From Umezawaea beigongshangensis (GTDB lineage Bacteria; Actinomycetota; Actinomycetes; Mycobacteriales; Pseudonocardiaceae): a stretch of DNA of 64,000 nt. Made by a program: the position numbers and the translations under genes. The stretch spans positions 268,588-332,587 of the forward strand of contig NZ_JAEIOJ010000001.1 in the NCBI RefSeq assembly GCF_016464305.1, written 5' to 3'. Below the pieces are notes generated by a model. The model ran no database searches and was not told where the DNA came from. It saw nothing but the letters and a program-made list of their open reading frames with translations. Each line of letters opens with the position of its first letter. Position 1 is the first letter of the stretch. Below, piece after piece: positions 9,029-17,883 of this stretch.

Positions 9029-10306
9029 ATGCGCACAGCCCTGTCCGGCCTGACCACCAGGGGGCGGTGCCTGCTGGCGGCCGGGTTCGCCGCCGGGCTG
9101 TGCGCCCTCGTGCTGAACGAGCGCGACCTGCTGCGGGTGGCGGCGTTCGTCGTCGCCCTGCCCCTGCTCGCCGCGCTGCTCGCCACGCGCGCCAGGGTGG
9201 GACTGCACGCCGCGCGCTTCCTGCACCCCGGCCGGGTGCCCGTGGGCGCGGCGGCCGAGGTGCGCCTCGACCTGCACAGCACGGGGCGGCTGCCCACCGG
9301 CGGTCTGCTGCTGGAGGACGGCGTGCCCCACTCGCTGGGCAGCCGTCCGCGCTTCGTCGTGGAACGGCTGCCCCGCACGAGCACCACGGCGCTGCGCTAC
9401 CCGCTCAAGCCCGTCCTGCGCGGCGTCCAGCAGGTGGGCCCCCTGATGGCGAGGATCACCGACCCGTTCGGGCTCGCCGAGTTCGACCGCGAGCTGGCCG
9501 GGCGCAGCCGCCTCGTCGTCGTGCCGCGGGTGGTGCCGCTGTCCGGCCTGCCCAGCGGCTCGGGCATGGGCGCGGGCGACGACGGCTCGATCCGGCTGCG
9601 CGCCGGGCAGGGCGAGGACGACGCCGTGGTGCGGCAGTACCGGCACGGCGACGACCTGCGCAAGGTGCACTGGCGCTCCACGGCGCGGCGCGACGAGCTG
9701 ATGGTGCGCGTCGAGGAGCGGCCGTGGCGCGGCGGCACGACCGTGCTGCTCGACCGCAGGCAGAGCGCGCACCGGGGCAGCGGACCGACGTCCAGCCTGG
9801 AGTACGCGGTCTCCCTGGCCGCCAGCGCGTGCCTGCACCTGCACCGCTTCGGCCACCAGGTCCGCCTGGTCGCCGAGGACGGCGCGGTGCTCGCCGGCGG
9901 GAGCGCCGACGGCGGCCACAGCGACACCGTGGTGCTCGACGCGCTGGCCGCGCTGACCCCGTCGCACCGCCGCGAGCTCGCCGGGGGCACCGACCCCGGC
10001 GCCGGGCAGGAGGTCGTGGCCGTGCTCGGCGGCTCCTCGGCCGAGGACGCCGCCGAGCTGGTCCGGTTCCGGCCGCGCGGGATGCGCAGCCTGGCCGTGC
10101 TGCTCGACGTGCGCGCCTGGGCCGGTGGCACGGCCGAGTCGCAGGGCGACCGGGCGCCGGACCCCGCTGACGCGCGGCGGCTGCTGACCGCGGCGGGCTG
10201 GGGCGTGGTCGTGGCCACGCCCTCGACCCCGATGAACCAGATCTGGCAGGAGCTCTGCCACAGCGCCGGCAACCGCGGGCCCGTGGTGCGCACGGAGGTG
10301 GGCTGA
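9029..10306 (+). CDS. DUF58 (vWA-like) membrane protein
   Basis: The 425-residue product has two adjacent N-terminal membrane segments (roughly residues 10-52), then a beta-rich domain and the DUF58 signature around residues 200-230: RQYRHGDDLRKVHWRSTARR. DUF58 proteins resemble von Willebrand A domains and act with MoxR ATPases. The ATG is one base past the moxR stop, and the next gene starts three bases after its own stop, so the three genes form one operon. Function is inferred from operon context only. Confidence 0.88.
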   Translation: MRTALSGLTTRGRCLLAAGFAAGLCALVLNERDLLRVAAFVVALPLLAALLATRARVGLHAARFLHPGRVPVGAAAEVRLDLHSTGRLPTGGLLLEDGVPHSLGSRPRFVVERLPRTSTTALRYPLKPVLRGVQQVGPLMARITDPFGLAEFDRELAGRSRLVVVPRVVPLSGLPSGSGMGAGDDGSIRLRAGQGEDDAVVRQYRHGDDLRKVHWRSTARRDELMVRVEERPWRGGTTVLLDRRQSAHRGSGPTSSLEYAVSLAASACLHLHRFGHQVRLVAEDGAVLAGGSADGGHSDTVVLDALAALTPSHRRELAGGTDPGAGQEVVAVLGGSSAEDAAELVRFRPRGMRSLAVLLDVRAWAGGTAESQGDRAPDPADARRLLTAAGWGVVVATPSTPMNQIWQELCHSAGNRGPVVRTEVG

Positions 10307-10309
10307 CCG

Positions 10310-12742
10310 GTGACCGCGAGACCTCCCGCTCCTCCGCGCGACAGCGCCTGGTCCGGTTCCCCGACACCGTGGGTCGCCGCCCTGGCGGTGGTGTGCTCGG
10401 CGACGGCGCTGTCCGGGGTGATCTCCGGGCTCGTGTGGCTGGTGCACGTGACGGTCGCGGTGGCGGTGATCACCGCCACCGGCGTCGGCGTGCGCGCGAC
10501 CCGGCTCCCCCTGTTCGTCGTGCCGATCGCGCAGCTCCTCGCGCTGGCGTGCCTGCTGGTCACGATCTTCACCAGGAGCGGCGTCCTGCTGGTCCTGCCC
10601 GGCCCGCGGGCGGTGGACGACCTGCTCGCGCTGCTGGGCGACTCGATCACCGAGGTGCAGTCGGGCGTGCCCCCGGTCGCGAGCACCCCGGCGATGACGT
10701 GCCTGATCCTCGTCGCGATCGGCCTGGTCGCCGTCCTGGTCGACAACCTCGCCGTGAGCACGGCCGCGCCCGCCGCGTCCGGCCTGGTGCTGCTGTGCGT
10801 GTTCGCGGTGCCCGCCTCGCTGGCCGAGGAGATGCTGCCGGTCTGGACGTTCGTGCTCGGCGCGGCGGCGTTCGCGCTGCTGCTGGCCGTGGACGGGCAG
10901 CACCGGCACCGGGCGTGGCGCGGCCGGGGCGGCGGCGTGTCCACCGGTTCCGGCCCGGCGGCGACCTCCGTCGCGGCCGTGGCCGTGGTGATCGCGCTGC
11001 TCGCGGGCGCGAGCCTGACCTTCGTCGGCACGGTCGGGCGGCTGCCCGGCGCCGACAACGGCATCGGGGTGGGCAACGGCGGCATGGGCATCAAGCCGAT
11101 GACCAAGCTGCGCGGCCTCCTCGACCAGGGCGAGAACGCGGAGCTGTTCCACGTGCGGGGTCTGGAGGACCCCACGTACATGCGGGTCAGCACGCTGCGC
11201 GAGTACGTGCCCGGCGAGGGCTGGATCGTCGGCCCGCTGTCGGCCGACAGCGTTCCCGCCGGTGGTGACCTGCCGCTCCAGGCCGGTGACCCCGGCGGTG
11301 GTGAGGTCACCCGCGTCGACATCGACCCGATCGGCTGGCTGGACAACTGGCTGCCCACCTACGGGCGGCCCCGGCGGGCCGAGAACCTCGACGAGAACTG
11401 GCGGTTCGACCCGTCGCGCGGCGTGGTCTTCAGCGAGCGCGCCCGCAGGGCCGAGGCGTTCAGCATCGAGACGGTGCTGGAGCAGCCCAGCGCCGACGAG
11501 CTGCGCGCCGCCAACGGCACGGCCGACGTGGAGCGCGGGTACTCCGAGGTCGACGGCGTGGACGACCGGATCGTCGAGCTGGCCAGGAACCTCACCCGCG
11601 ACGCGGGCAACCAGTTCGACCGGGCCGCGGCGCTGAGCGACTTCTTCACCGACCCGGTCAACGGCTTCACCTACAGCACCGAGACGAGCGCCCCGGTCAC
11701 CTCGGACGCGCTGACGGACTTCGTCCTCGACGGCAGGACCGGCTTCTGCGAGCAGTACGCCTCCGCGATGGCCGTGATGGCCCGCGTGGTCGGCCTGCCC
11801 TCGCGGGTCGCGGTGGGCTTCACCTCCGGGTACCCCTCGGCGGACTACCGGACGATCACCAACCAGGACGCCCACGCGTGGGTCGAGGTCCACTTCCCCG
11901 GCCACGGCTGGACCGTGTTCGACCCGACGCCCCTGGGCGACGGGCGCGGTGTGACCCCGCCGTACATGCGGACCGGCCCGGTGGAGGAGGACGAGGCGCC
12001 GACCGGCTCCAGCGCCCCGACGACGACCGCAGCGCCCGGCGGGGGCAGCTCCGCCGCCCCGACCACGTCGGCGCGGGCGCAGGACGCGCCGCGGGCCGAG
12101 CAGGACGAGGGCGTGCCGCCGGTTCACGTGTGGGTGCTGGCGGTGACCGGCGCGCTGGCGCTGATCGGCACCGTGCTGCTCCTGCTCGCGTCCCGCTCCG
12201 GCGCGTCCTCGCCGCTGCGGCGGCGCTGGGTCCGGCCGCTGCTCACCGGCGTCGTGGCGGTGCTGTGGATCGTGTTCGCGGCGAGCCTCGTGGGCCTGGT
12301 GTCGTGGTGGCTGGCCGTACCGCTGGTGCTCCTGGTGCTGGCCGCCGCCCCGGCCGCCCTGCGGACGCTGCGGCGGCGCGAGCGGCTGCACGCCGTGGCC
12401 GCGCTGGGGCCGACGGCGGCGGACGCGGCGTGGCAGGAGCTGGTGGCGGAGTCCGTGGACCGCGGCACCCGGATCGCCAGGACCGAGACGGTGCGCTCGG
12501 CGGCGCGGCGGCTGGTCCGCGAGCACAACCTGGACGAGCGGGGCCGCGACGGCCTGCGGTCGGTCGTGGGCGCGGTGGAGCAGTCCTGGTACAGCGCTCG
12601 CCCCGGCACCGACCCGGCGCTGCCGGCCGCGGTGGACGAGGTGCGGCAGAGCATGGCGCGCAACGCGCCGCTGGCGCTGCGGGCGAAGGTGCTGCCCCGG
12701 TCGGTGCTCCAGCCCGCAGAACCCGAACGGTTCTCGGACTGA
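10310..12742 (+). CDS. membrane transglutaminase-like protein (TgpA family, DUF3488/DUF4129)
   Basis: An 810-residue membrane protein: about six N-terminal membrane segments, a large exported transglutaminase-like domain, one further membrane pair near residues 605-685, and a cytoplasmic DUF4129-like tail. The protease/transglutaminase triad is intact: C480 in TGFCEQYASAM, H522 in DAHAWVEV and D538 in VFDPTP. The exported linker after the core is rich in Ser, Thr, Pro and Ala. GTG at 10310 follows the DUF58 stop by three bases. A peptidase or amidotransferase role at the outer face of the membrane is likely, but the target is unknown. A strong hairpin ends the operon. Confidence 0.9.
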   Translation: MTARPPAPPRDSAWSGSPTPWVAALAVVCSATALSGVISGLVWLVHVTVAVAVITATGVGVRATRLPLFVVPIAQLLALACLLVTIFTRSGVLLVLPGPRAVDDLLALLGDSITEVQSGVPPVASTPAMTCLILVAIGLVAVLVDNLAVSTAAPAASGLVLLCVFAVPASLAEEMLPVWTFVLGAAAFALLLAVDGQHRHRAWRGRGGGVSTGSGPAATSVAAVAVVIALLAGASLTFVGTVGRLPGADNGIGVGNGGMGIKPMTKLRGLLDQGENAELFHVRGLEDPTYMRVSTLREYVPGEGWIVGPLSADSVPAGGDLPLQAGDPGGGEVTRVDIDPIGWLDNWLPTYGRPRRAENLDENWRFDPSRGVVFSERARRAEAFSIETVLEQPSADELRAANGTADVERGYSEVDGVDDRIVELARNLTRDAGNQFDRAAALSDFFTDPVNGFTYSTETSAPVTSDALTDFVLDGRTGFCEQYASAMAVMARVVGLPSRVAVGFTSGYPSADYRTITNQDAHAWVEVHFPGHGWTVFDPTPLGDGRGVTPPYMRTGPVEEDEAPTGSSAPTTTAAPGGGSSAAPTTSARAQDAPRAEQDEGVPPVHVWVLAVTGALALIGTVLLLLASRSGASSPLRRRWVRPLLTGVVAVLWIVFAASLVGLVSWWLAVPLVLLVLAAAPAALRTLRRRERLHAVAALGPTAADAAWQELVAESVDRGTRIARTETVRSAARRLVREHNLDERGRDGLRSVVGAVEQSWYSARPGTDPALPAAVDEVRQSMARNAPLALRAKVLPRSVLQPAEPERFSD

Positions 12743-12750
12743 CACCGCGC

Positions 12751-12796
12751 GAACACGAACGGTCCGCCTGCGAGCAGGCGGACCGTGTTCGTGTTC
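12751..12796. terminator. bidirectional terminator hairpin
   Basis: Between convergent genes: CGGTCCGCCTG pairs perfectly with CAGGCGGACCG across the loop CGAG, and the stem continues beyond a 2-base bulge with GAACACGAA against TTCGTGTTC. It can end both the transglutaminase operon and the DUF3040 gene. Confidence 0.8.
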
Positions 12797-12817
12797 TCCC
12801 GTGGTGCCGGGCTGCTG

Positions 12818-13210
12818 CTACTCGTCCTCGAAGCGGCGGCGGAACCGCTCCTCCATGCGCTGGGAGAAGGAGCTCCGCGTTCGACCGGGCCGCCCGCCTC
12901 CCCCGTCCTCCGCAGGCTCCTCGGCCTGATCACCGCGACGCATCGTCGTCAGGGTGAGCAGAGCGCCGAGGAACATGAACAGGAAGCCGACGATGCTCAC
13001 CACGGGAATCCCGGCGAGCTTCGGCAGCATCACACCAGTGACGAGCAGAGCGACACCCAGCACGAACAACGCGATGCCCTGGATGCGCCGCCTCCGGGAC
13101 GGCCGGCGCAACTTGGCGCCGCGCACGGTGGATGCGAACTTCGGGTCCTCGGCGTAGAGCGCGCGCTCGATCTGGTCGAGCAGTCGCTGCTCGTGCTCGG
13201 AGAGTGGCAT
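12818..13210 (-). CDS. DUF3040 membrane protein
   Basis: A 130-residue protein starting MPLSEHEQRLLDQIERALYA, the hallmark opening of the actinobacterial DUF3040 family. Two membrane segments follow near residues 45-62 and 68-88, with basic residues before the first, then a charged tail rich in Arg, Glu and Gly. The ATG at 13210 has a GGAGGAG site. A lone -10-like TATCCT lies on the minus strand at 13299-13304. The remaining 290 bases upstream hold nothing else that I recognise. The molecular function of DUF3040 is not known; the family is common near dinB and dcw genes in actinobacteria. Confidence 0.88.
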   Translation of the reverse strand: MPLSEHEQRLLDQIERALYAEDPKFASTVRGAKLRRPSRRRRIQGIALFVLGVALLVTGVMLPKLAGIPVVSIVGFLFMFLGALLTLTTMRRGDQAEEPAEDGGGGRPGRTRSSFSQRMEERFRRRFEDE

Positions 13211-13499
13211 GGCTCCTCCTCCGGCACAGTCGCGGGCGCCGGGTGTTCACGGTTGCCGCCGGTCCCGGCGGATGTCCCACCCAGGGGGCATCACAACCAG
13301 GATACGATCCGCGCGGCTCGGCGACTACCCGGTCCGCCCTGTGAAGCGGTTGGTTCTGTCACCATCATCCTCATGGGGCAGCCGTCAGGCCACCGTGAGG
13401 TCCCGCGAACACCGTGTGCAACCTCCCCCGACGCGGGCCGGCGCGCTCGCGCCCCCGATGACGCGAGCGGACCGGCCAGGTGGTCCGCGGTGGAGACGA

Positions 13500-13865
13500 T
13501 CAGAGGCGCACCAGCTTGTTCCTGCGCGCCGCCGGTCCGAGTTCGGCGGAGGAGGCGCGCTCCGGCATCCCGGCGATGTCGGCGTCCTCGTCGTCGAAGA
13601 CGCTCTCGGCCCGCTGGAGCAGGTGGCGGCGCGCTGTTCGGACGTCGCGCCAGGAGTCCGCGACCGCCACGAGGCTCGCGGACAGCACGAGCGCCGTGGC
13701 CACCGCGAGCACTCCTCCGATCCGGAGCTGGGTCACCACGGCGATCGTGGCCCAGGCCTGCACGGTCGTGAAGACGATCGTCACGGCGACCCGCTCCGTG
13801 TAGCGGCGCTGCGCGCGGACGAGTTCGGAGCGGCTGTCGCTGTACCGGGTTCGGCGGTTGGTCAT
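13500..13865 (-). CDS. small two-helix membrane protein, unknown
   Basis: I do not recognise this 121-residue product. It has a basic N-terminus (MTNRRTRYSDSR), two hydrophobic stretches at about residues 27-46 and 50-68, and a soluble tail with an acidic patch DDEDAD. Codon use fits a real gene, with strong G/C at third positions. It stands alone on the minus strand, between DUF3040 and the Crp-type regulator, separated from the regulator by a terminator hairpin. A small membrane protein of unknown role is all that can be said. Confidence 0.6.
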   Translation of the reverse strand: MTNRRTRYSDSRSELVRAQRRYTERVAVTIVFTTVQAWATIAVVTQLRIGGVLAVATALVLSASLVAVADSWRDVRTARRHLLQRAESVFDDEDADIAGMPERASSAELGPAARRNKLVRL

Positions 13866-13972
13866 GTCGGGTGACTCCTCGGCTGCTCAGCGGCGACCGC
13901 CCCGCTCGCACGAGGGAATCGCCCGGACCTGGAAGGGACGCGGTTCAGGTCTACCGAGACGCGCGGCGCGGG

Positions 13973-13992
13973 TCTGCGTCACCTGACGCAGA
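13973..13992 (-). terminator. hairpin downstream of the Crp-type regulator
   Basis: Perfect inverted repeat TCTGCGTCA / TGACGCAGA with a 2-base centre, 48 bases past the regulator's stop. No T-tract follows. It could also be an operator for the small membrane gene starting at 13865. Confidence 0.45.
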
Positions 13993-14039
13993 ACCGGAAA
14001 CCGCGCGCGACGTTCATCCGTACGCCCGGTCCTGGCAGG

Positions 14040-14735
14040 TCACGAGCCCGCGAGCACCCGCAGGCGGTCGGGGCGCAGGACGGTGATCCGCCGGCGGCCG
14101 GTCCGCACGACGCCCTGCTCCCGCAGATCGCGCAGCACCCGCACCAGCGACTCCCGCGACGTGCCGGCGATGCCGGCCAGTTCCTCCTGGCTCAGCGCGA
14201 TCGTGGCGATCAGGTCGCCGGAGGACCCCGTGCCGCGCGGGGAGGCCACGTCGACCAGCGCCGCGGCGACGCGCTGCGTGGCGGTGCCGCTGATCCGCTG
14301 CCGCTGCCGGTCCAGCTCGCGCTGGCGCGAGATCACCACGTGCAGGACGGCCCACGCGACGTGGGGGTGCTCCCGGCACAGCGCGGCGAACGCCGACGCG
14401 GGCAGCACCAGCGCGCCCACCTCGTCCACGGCGTGCAGCGTCGCCATCCTGGGCCCGCCGTCGACCGCGGACAGCTCGCCGAGGATCTCCCCCGGCCCGC
14501 GCACGGCGAGCACGGTGCTGCGGCCGGCCGAGGAAGCGCTGGTGACCACGATCCGTCCCCGGTGCACGACGAACACCCGCTGGGAGAACTCCCCCTCGGT
14601 GCAGATGACCGCCCCGGCCCGGTAGGCCCGCAGGACGCCCTGCCGCAGCAGCGCGGCGCGGTCCGCGGGCCCGAGCAGGCCCCAGAACGTGTCCGGCTCC
14701 ACCGCGTGCGGCTCCCGCTGTTCGTCCACGACCAC
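14040..14735 (-). CDS. Crp/Fnr-family transcriptional regulator
   Basis: A 231-residue DNA-binding regulator with an N-terminal cyclic-nucleotide-binding beta-roll (EFSQRVFVVHRGRIVV, then GEILGELSAVDGGPRMATLHA) and a C-terminal winged helix (LSQEELAGIAGTSRESLVRV). The PGEILGELSAVDGG stretch is close to the phosphate-binding cassette of true cNMP binders, so ligand binding is possible. The frame is open upstream into dinB; I chose GTG at 14735, 12 bases after GAGGAG, because it gives the normal family length. GTG at 14729 is an alternative. It lies 80 bases downstream of dinB on the same strand. Confidence 0.85.
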   Translation of the reverse strand: MVVDEQREPHAVEPDTFWGLLGPADRAALLRQGVLRAYRAGAVICTEGEFSQRVFVVHRGRIVVTSASSAGRSTVLAVRGPGEILGELSAVDGGPRMATLHAVDEVGALVLPASAFAALCREHPHVAWAVLHVVISRQRELDRQRQRISGTATQRVAAALVDVASPRGTGSSGDLIATIALSQEELAGIAGTSRESLVRVLRDLREQGVVRTGRRRITVLRPDRLRVLAGS

Positions 14736-14815
14736 CGCCCCGGGGAGCTCCTCGTCCCAGGTTGCCCTGCCGCGGGCGAAACCGCAGTGCTCCGGACGGG
14801 GGGTGGATGCCGCCG

Positions 14816-16099
14816 TCAGGGGTGATCTGGTCGCGGTGCGGGTTCGCCCGAGCGCTCCGGGGCGGCGGACAGCAGCGACGCGGGTCGCACCGCCGCCGAA
14901 CCGAACTTCGAGCGCGCCTGGTCCGCCGCCTGCTCCGCCTCGCGCCACCCGCGCTCGGGAGCGTCGAACATCAGCTGCTCACCGGTGTCGTCACCGGCCA
15001 CGAGCTGCTCGACGCGCACGCCGATCAGCCGCACCGCGCCGGGCGGCACGTGCTCGTCGAGCAGGGTGCACGCCGTGCCGAAGACCTCGCGGGTCACGTC
15101 CGTCGCGACGGGCAGCGTGCGGGAGCGGGTGATCGTCGTGAAGTCGGCGAAGCGCACCTTGATCGACACCGTGCGCCCGCGCAGCCCCCTGGCCCGCAGC
15201 GTCCCGGCCGACCGCTCGGACAGCCGCAGCAGCTCGCGCCGCAGCACGCCCCGGTCGTGGTGGTCGGTCTCGAACGTCTCCTCCGCGCCGACGGACTTCT
15301 CCCGCGACTCCGGCTCCACCCGCCGGTCGTCGCGCCCGCGGGACAGCGCGTGCAGGTGCTCGGCCTGCGCGACGCCGAGCACCCGGCGCAGTCGCGGCAG
15401 CGGGGTCGCGGCGATGTCGGCGACCGTGTCCAGGCCGATCCGTTCGAGCTGCTCGGCGGTGCGCTTGCCGACGCCCCAGAGCGCGGACACCGGCAGCGGG
15501 TGCAGGAACGCCGTGACCTCGGCGCGCGGGACGACCATCATGCCGTCGGGCTTGCACATGCCGGACGCGAGCTTCGCGAGGAACTTCGTCGGACCGACGC
15601 CCACGGAGCAGGTGATGCCGTGCTCGGCCTCGACGCGGGCGCGGATCTGCGCGCCGATCGCGGCCGGTGTGGTGCGCAGCCGGCGCAGCGACCCGCTCAC
15701 GTCGACGAACGCCTCGTCCAGGCTCAGCGGCTCCACCAGCGGCGAGATGTCGCGGAAGATCTCCATGACCCCGCGGGAGATCTCCTGGTAGAGCCCGAAC
15801 GAGGGCGGCAGGAACACGGCGTGCGGCGCGAGTCTGCGGGCGTGGGCGGTCGGCATCGCCGAGCGCACCCCGAACGTGCGGGCGAGGTAGTTGGCCGAGC
15901 AGACGACGCCGCGGTGGCCGACGCCGCCCACGACCACCGGGACCTCCCGCAGCTCCGGCCGCTCGCGGATCTCCACCGACGCGTAGAAGGCGTCCATGTC
16001 GACGTGCAGCACCGGACAGCCGGTGTCGTCCGGCCACCGGCCGTCGACCGCGCGGAACCGGTCGGCGAGCCCGCGCGGCAGCCCGGCACTGCGTCCCAC
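14816..16099 (-). CDS. dinB: DNA polymerase IV (Y family) DinB
   Basis: Error-prone translesion polymerase. The catalytic acidic residues are in HVDMDAFYASVE (near residues 32-43) and SLDEAFVDV, and the steric-gate region follows DMD. A helix-hairpin-helix (GVGKRTAEQLERIGLDTVADI) and a little-finger domain come next. The C-terminal tail is Ala/Pro-rich with no evident QL(S/D)LF clamp motif, although QLMFDAP near residue 375 may serve as a beta-clamp box. The 427-residue length is normal for the longer actinobacterial DinB forms. GTG at 16099 is assigned; a -10-like TAGACT lies about 38 bases upstream at 16137-16142. Confidence 0.93.
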   Translation of the reverse strand: MGRSAGLPRGLADRFRAVDGRWPDDTGCPVLHVDMDAFYASVEIRERPELREVPVVVGGVGHRGVVCSANYLARTFGVRSAMPTAHARRLAPHAVFLPPSFGLYQEISRGVMEIFRDISPLVEPLSLDEAFVDVSGSLRRLRTTPAAIGAQIRARVEAEHGITCSVGVGPTKFLAKLASGMCKPDGMMVVPRAEVTAFLHPLPVSALWGVGKRTAEQLERIGLDTVADIAATPLPRLRRVLGVAQAEHLHALSRGRDDRRVEPESREKSVGAEETFETDHHDRGVLRRELLRLSERSAGTLRARGLRGRTVSIKVRFADFTTITRSRTLPVATDVTREVFGTACTLLDEHVPPGAVRLIGVRVEQLVAGDDTGEQLMFDAPERGWREAEQAADQARSKFGSAAVRPASLLSAAPERSGEPAPRPDHP

Positions 16100-16178
16100 G
16101 AGCCACCCCCCACCCCGAACTGGTGTTCGACGCGGCGAGTCTAGCCAGCGGCACCGACGGTGTCCGCGAGGCGGAGCA

Positions 16179-16958
16179 TCACGACCGGGAGCCGCCGGGA
16201 CCGAGCACGGTCCGCAGCTTGGCCAGCGCGCGGTGCTGGGCGACCCGCACCGCTCCCGGCGTCGACCCGACCGCGGCGGCCGTCTCCTCGGCGGAGAGCC
16301 CCACGACGACCCGCAGCACGACGATCTCCCGCTGCTTGTCCGGCAGCACCCGCAGCAGCTTGGCCATCTGCTCGGACAGCTCGCCCTGCACGGCGCGCTG
16401 CTCGGGACCCGCGTCGACCTCGGGCCCGTCGGGCACCTCGGCCACCGGCTCGGAGCGGTTGCGCGCGGCCGAGCGGTGCGCGTCGGCGACCTTGTGCGCC
16501 GCGATGCCGTAGACGAACGCGAGGAACGGCCGTCCCTGGTCGCGGTAGCTCGGCAGCGCCGTCAGCACCGCCAGGCACACCTCCTGGGCGACGTCGTCCG
16601 CCGAGGCGAACGACCGCTCCTGGCTGCCGACCCGCGCGCGGCAGTAGCGCACCACGAGCGGCCGGATCGAGCCCAGCAGCCGTTCGACCGCGGCGCGGTC
16701 CCCCGCGGCGGCGGCCACGATCTGCGCGTCGGCGTCGGCCCGCGCGGACAGCACGGGCAGCGGCGGCGCGTCCACGGTGGGCTCCTCCGGCTCGGCCGCG
16801 GGCGGAGTCGCCCCCGCGACCAGCGCGGCCAGCGCGGGCCCGTCGGCGCGGCCGGCGAGACTCACCACGGCCTCCTCCCCCAGCGAGGACCCCTCCACGG
16901 TCGTCGCCGCGTCGGCGATCCTGCGGTGCCGCTCCGGTGACACGTCGATCGACGCCAT
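16179..16958 (-). CDS. sigD: sigma-70 factor, SigD/ShbA type, with long N-terminal extension
   Basis: Group 4 (ECF-like) sigma factor. From about residue 80 on it matches the SigD/ShbA pattern: IRPLVVRYCRARVG, then region 2 ADDVAQEVCLAVLTALPSYR and FLAFVYGIAAHKVADAHR, and region 4 VGLSAEETAAAVGSTPGAVRVAQHRALAKL. In streptomycetes ShbA drives hrdB; in mycobacteria SigD is held by the anti-sigma factor RsdA. No RsdA gene is next to it here. The ATG at 16958 overlaps the upstream sigma gene by ATGA, which adds roughly 77 Ala/Glu/Pro-rich residues before the conserved part. A shorter start is possible. Confidence 0.88.
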   Translation of the reverse strand: MASIDVSPERHRRIADAATTVEGSSLGEEAVVSLAGRADGPALAALVAGATPPAAEPEEPTVDAPPLPVLSARADADAQIVAAAAGDRAAVERLLGSIRPLVVRYCRARVGSQERSFASADDVAQEVCLAVLTALPSYRDQGRPFLAFVYGIAAHKVADAHRSAARNRSEPVAEVPDGPEVDAGPEQRAVQGELSEQMAKLLRVLPDKQREIVVLRVVVGLSAEETAAAVGSTPGAVRVAQHRALAKLRTVLGPGGSRS

Positions 16959-17737
16959 CACCACTCCCCCTCCTGCTCGGAGACCTCGCGGGCCGTGGCG
17001 CGCGCTCGGCGAACGCGCGCCTCGACGGCGCGGGGCGTGATCCTCATGATCTCCGCGATCTCCGCGTGCGTGTAGTTCTGGTCGACGAGGAACATGACGG
17101 CGCTGGCGTTCTCCCCCAGCCGACGGAAGATCGAGTCCACCGCGGCCCGCGCGACGACCAGGCGCTCGGGGGACGCCGTCGTCTCCCGGAGCGACTCCTC
17201 CGGCCAGGAGTCCAGCAGCGGAACGTGCTGCCAGGTGCGTCTGCTCGTCTGCCACCGACGATAGGCGTTGGGGAAGACCAGCACGCAGGCGTTGAGGAAG
17301 TAGCTCCGCAGCGAGGCGCCGCCGTCGGGACGCCACCCCCCGCGCACCAGCCCCTCGCGCCGGAACAGCTCGAAACCCTCGCGCACGACGTCGCTGGCCA
17401 GCTCCTCGGCGTCGGCCGGGGGCAGCCGCTCGGCGTTCACGGGTCTGCCCCGCCTGGTGCACCTGCCGAAGATGGCCTCCGAGCGGACCAGCGCTGTAAC
17501 GCTGGAGAGGCCGTATCCGAGTAACCGTTGTACGAAGAACTCCCACGCCGGGCCGGTGAACCCCCGTTCCCGGAAGTACTGGCAGAGCACGGCGTCGACG
17601 CGCAGCCGCTCGGGACCGGCGTCCGGGCAGCGCGAATCGAAGTAGCGCGCCACGTCGGCGACACCGAGCGGTGGGCGGGCGGTTAAGAGCGGATCGTCGG
17701 ACCCGGGTTCCGCAGGCTCCTCCGGGAAGCCGTTCAT
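16958..17737 (-). CDS. divergent sigma-70 family protein overlapping sigD
   Basis: The 259-residue product is built like a small sigma factor. A region-2-like helical segment (ELASDVVREGFELFRREG, SLRSYFLNACVLVFPNAYRRW) sits in the middle, and a clear region 4 helix-turn-helix is at the C-terminus (NYTHAEIAEIMRITPRAVEARVRRAR). Region 2 is poorly conserved. ATG at 17737 has an AGGA site seven bases away. The stop overlaps the sigD start by ATGA, so the two are co-translated. I know no specific name. It may be a second sigma factor, or a partner that tunes SigD. Confidence 0.75.
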   Translation of the reverse strand: MNGFPEEPAEPGSDDPLLTARPPLGVADVARYFDSRCPDAGPERLRVDAVLCQYFRERGFTGPAWEFFVQRLLGYGLSSVTALVRSEAIFGRCTRRGRPVNAERLPPADAEELASDVVREGFELFRREGLVRGGWRPDGGASLRSYFLNACVLVFPNAYRRWQTSRRTWQHVPLLDSWPEESLRETTASPERLVVARAAVDSIFRRLGENASAVMFLVDQNYTHAEIAEIMRITPRAVEARVRRARATAREVSEQEGEW

Positions 17738-17883
17738 GCACAATTCCTGACGTCGGCGGCTGATCGACCTTCCGATCAGGCATAGGTGATCGCGCGACGC
17801 CGACCCCACACGACGCCCGCAACTGTTCGCGAGCGCAAATCCTGGACGGCCGGCGGAACCGCGTCAAGGCATTCGTGCGGAGA

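Noticed and set aside
8990..12745. 1251-codon open frame on the minus strand opposite moxR, DUF58 and the transglutaminase
   Set aside because: It is antisense to three genes with intact motifs, is extremely rich in Arg, Gly, His and Gln, and has no domain. Long antisense frames are expected at this GC content.
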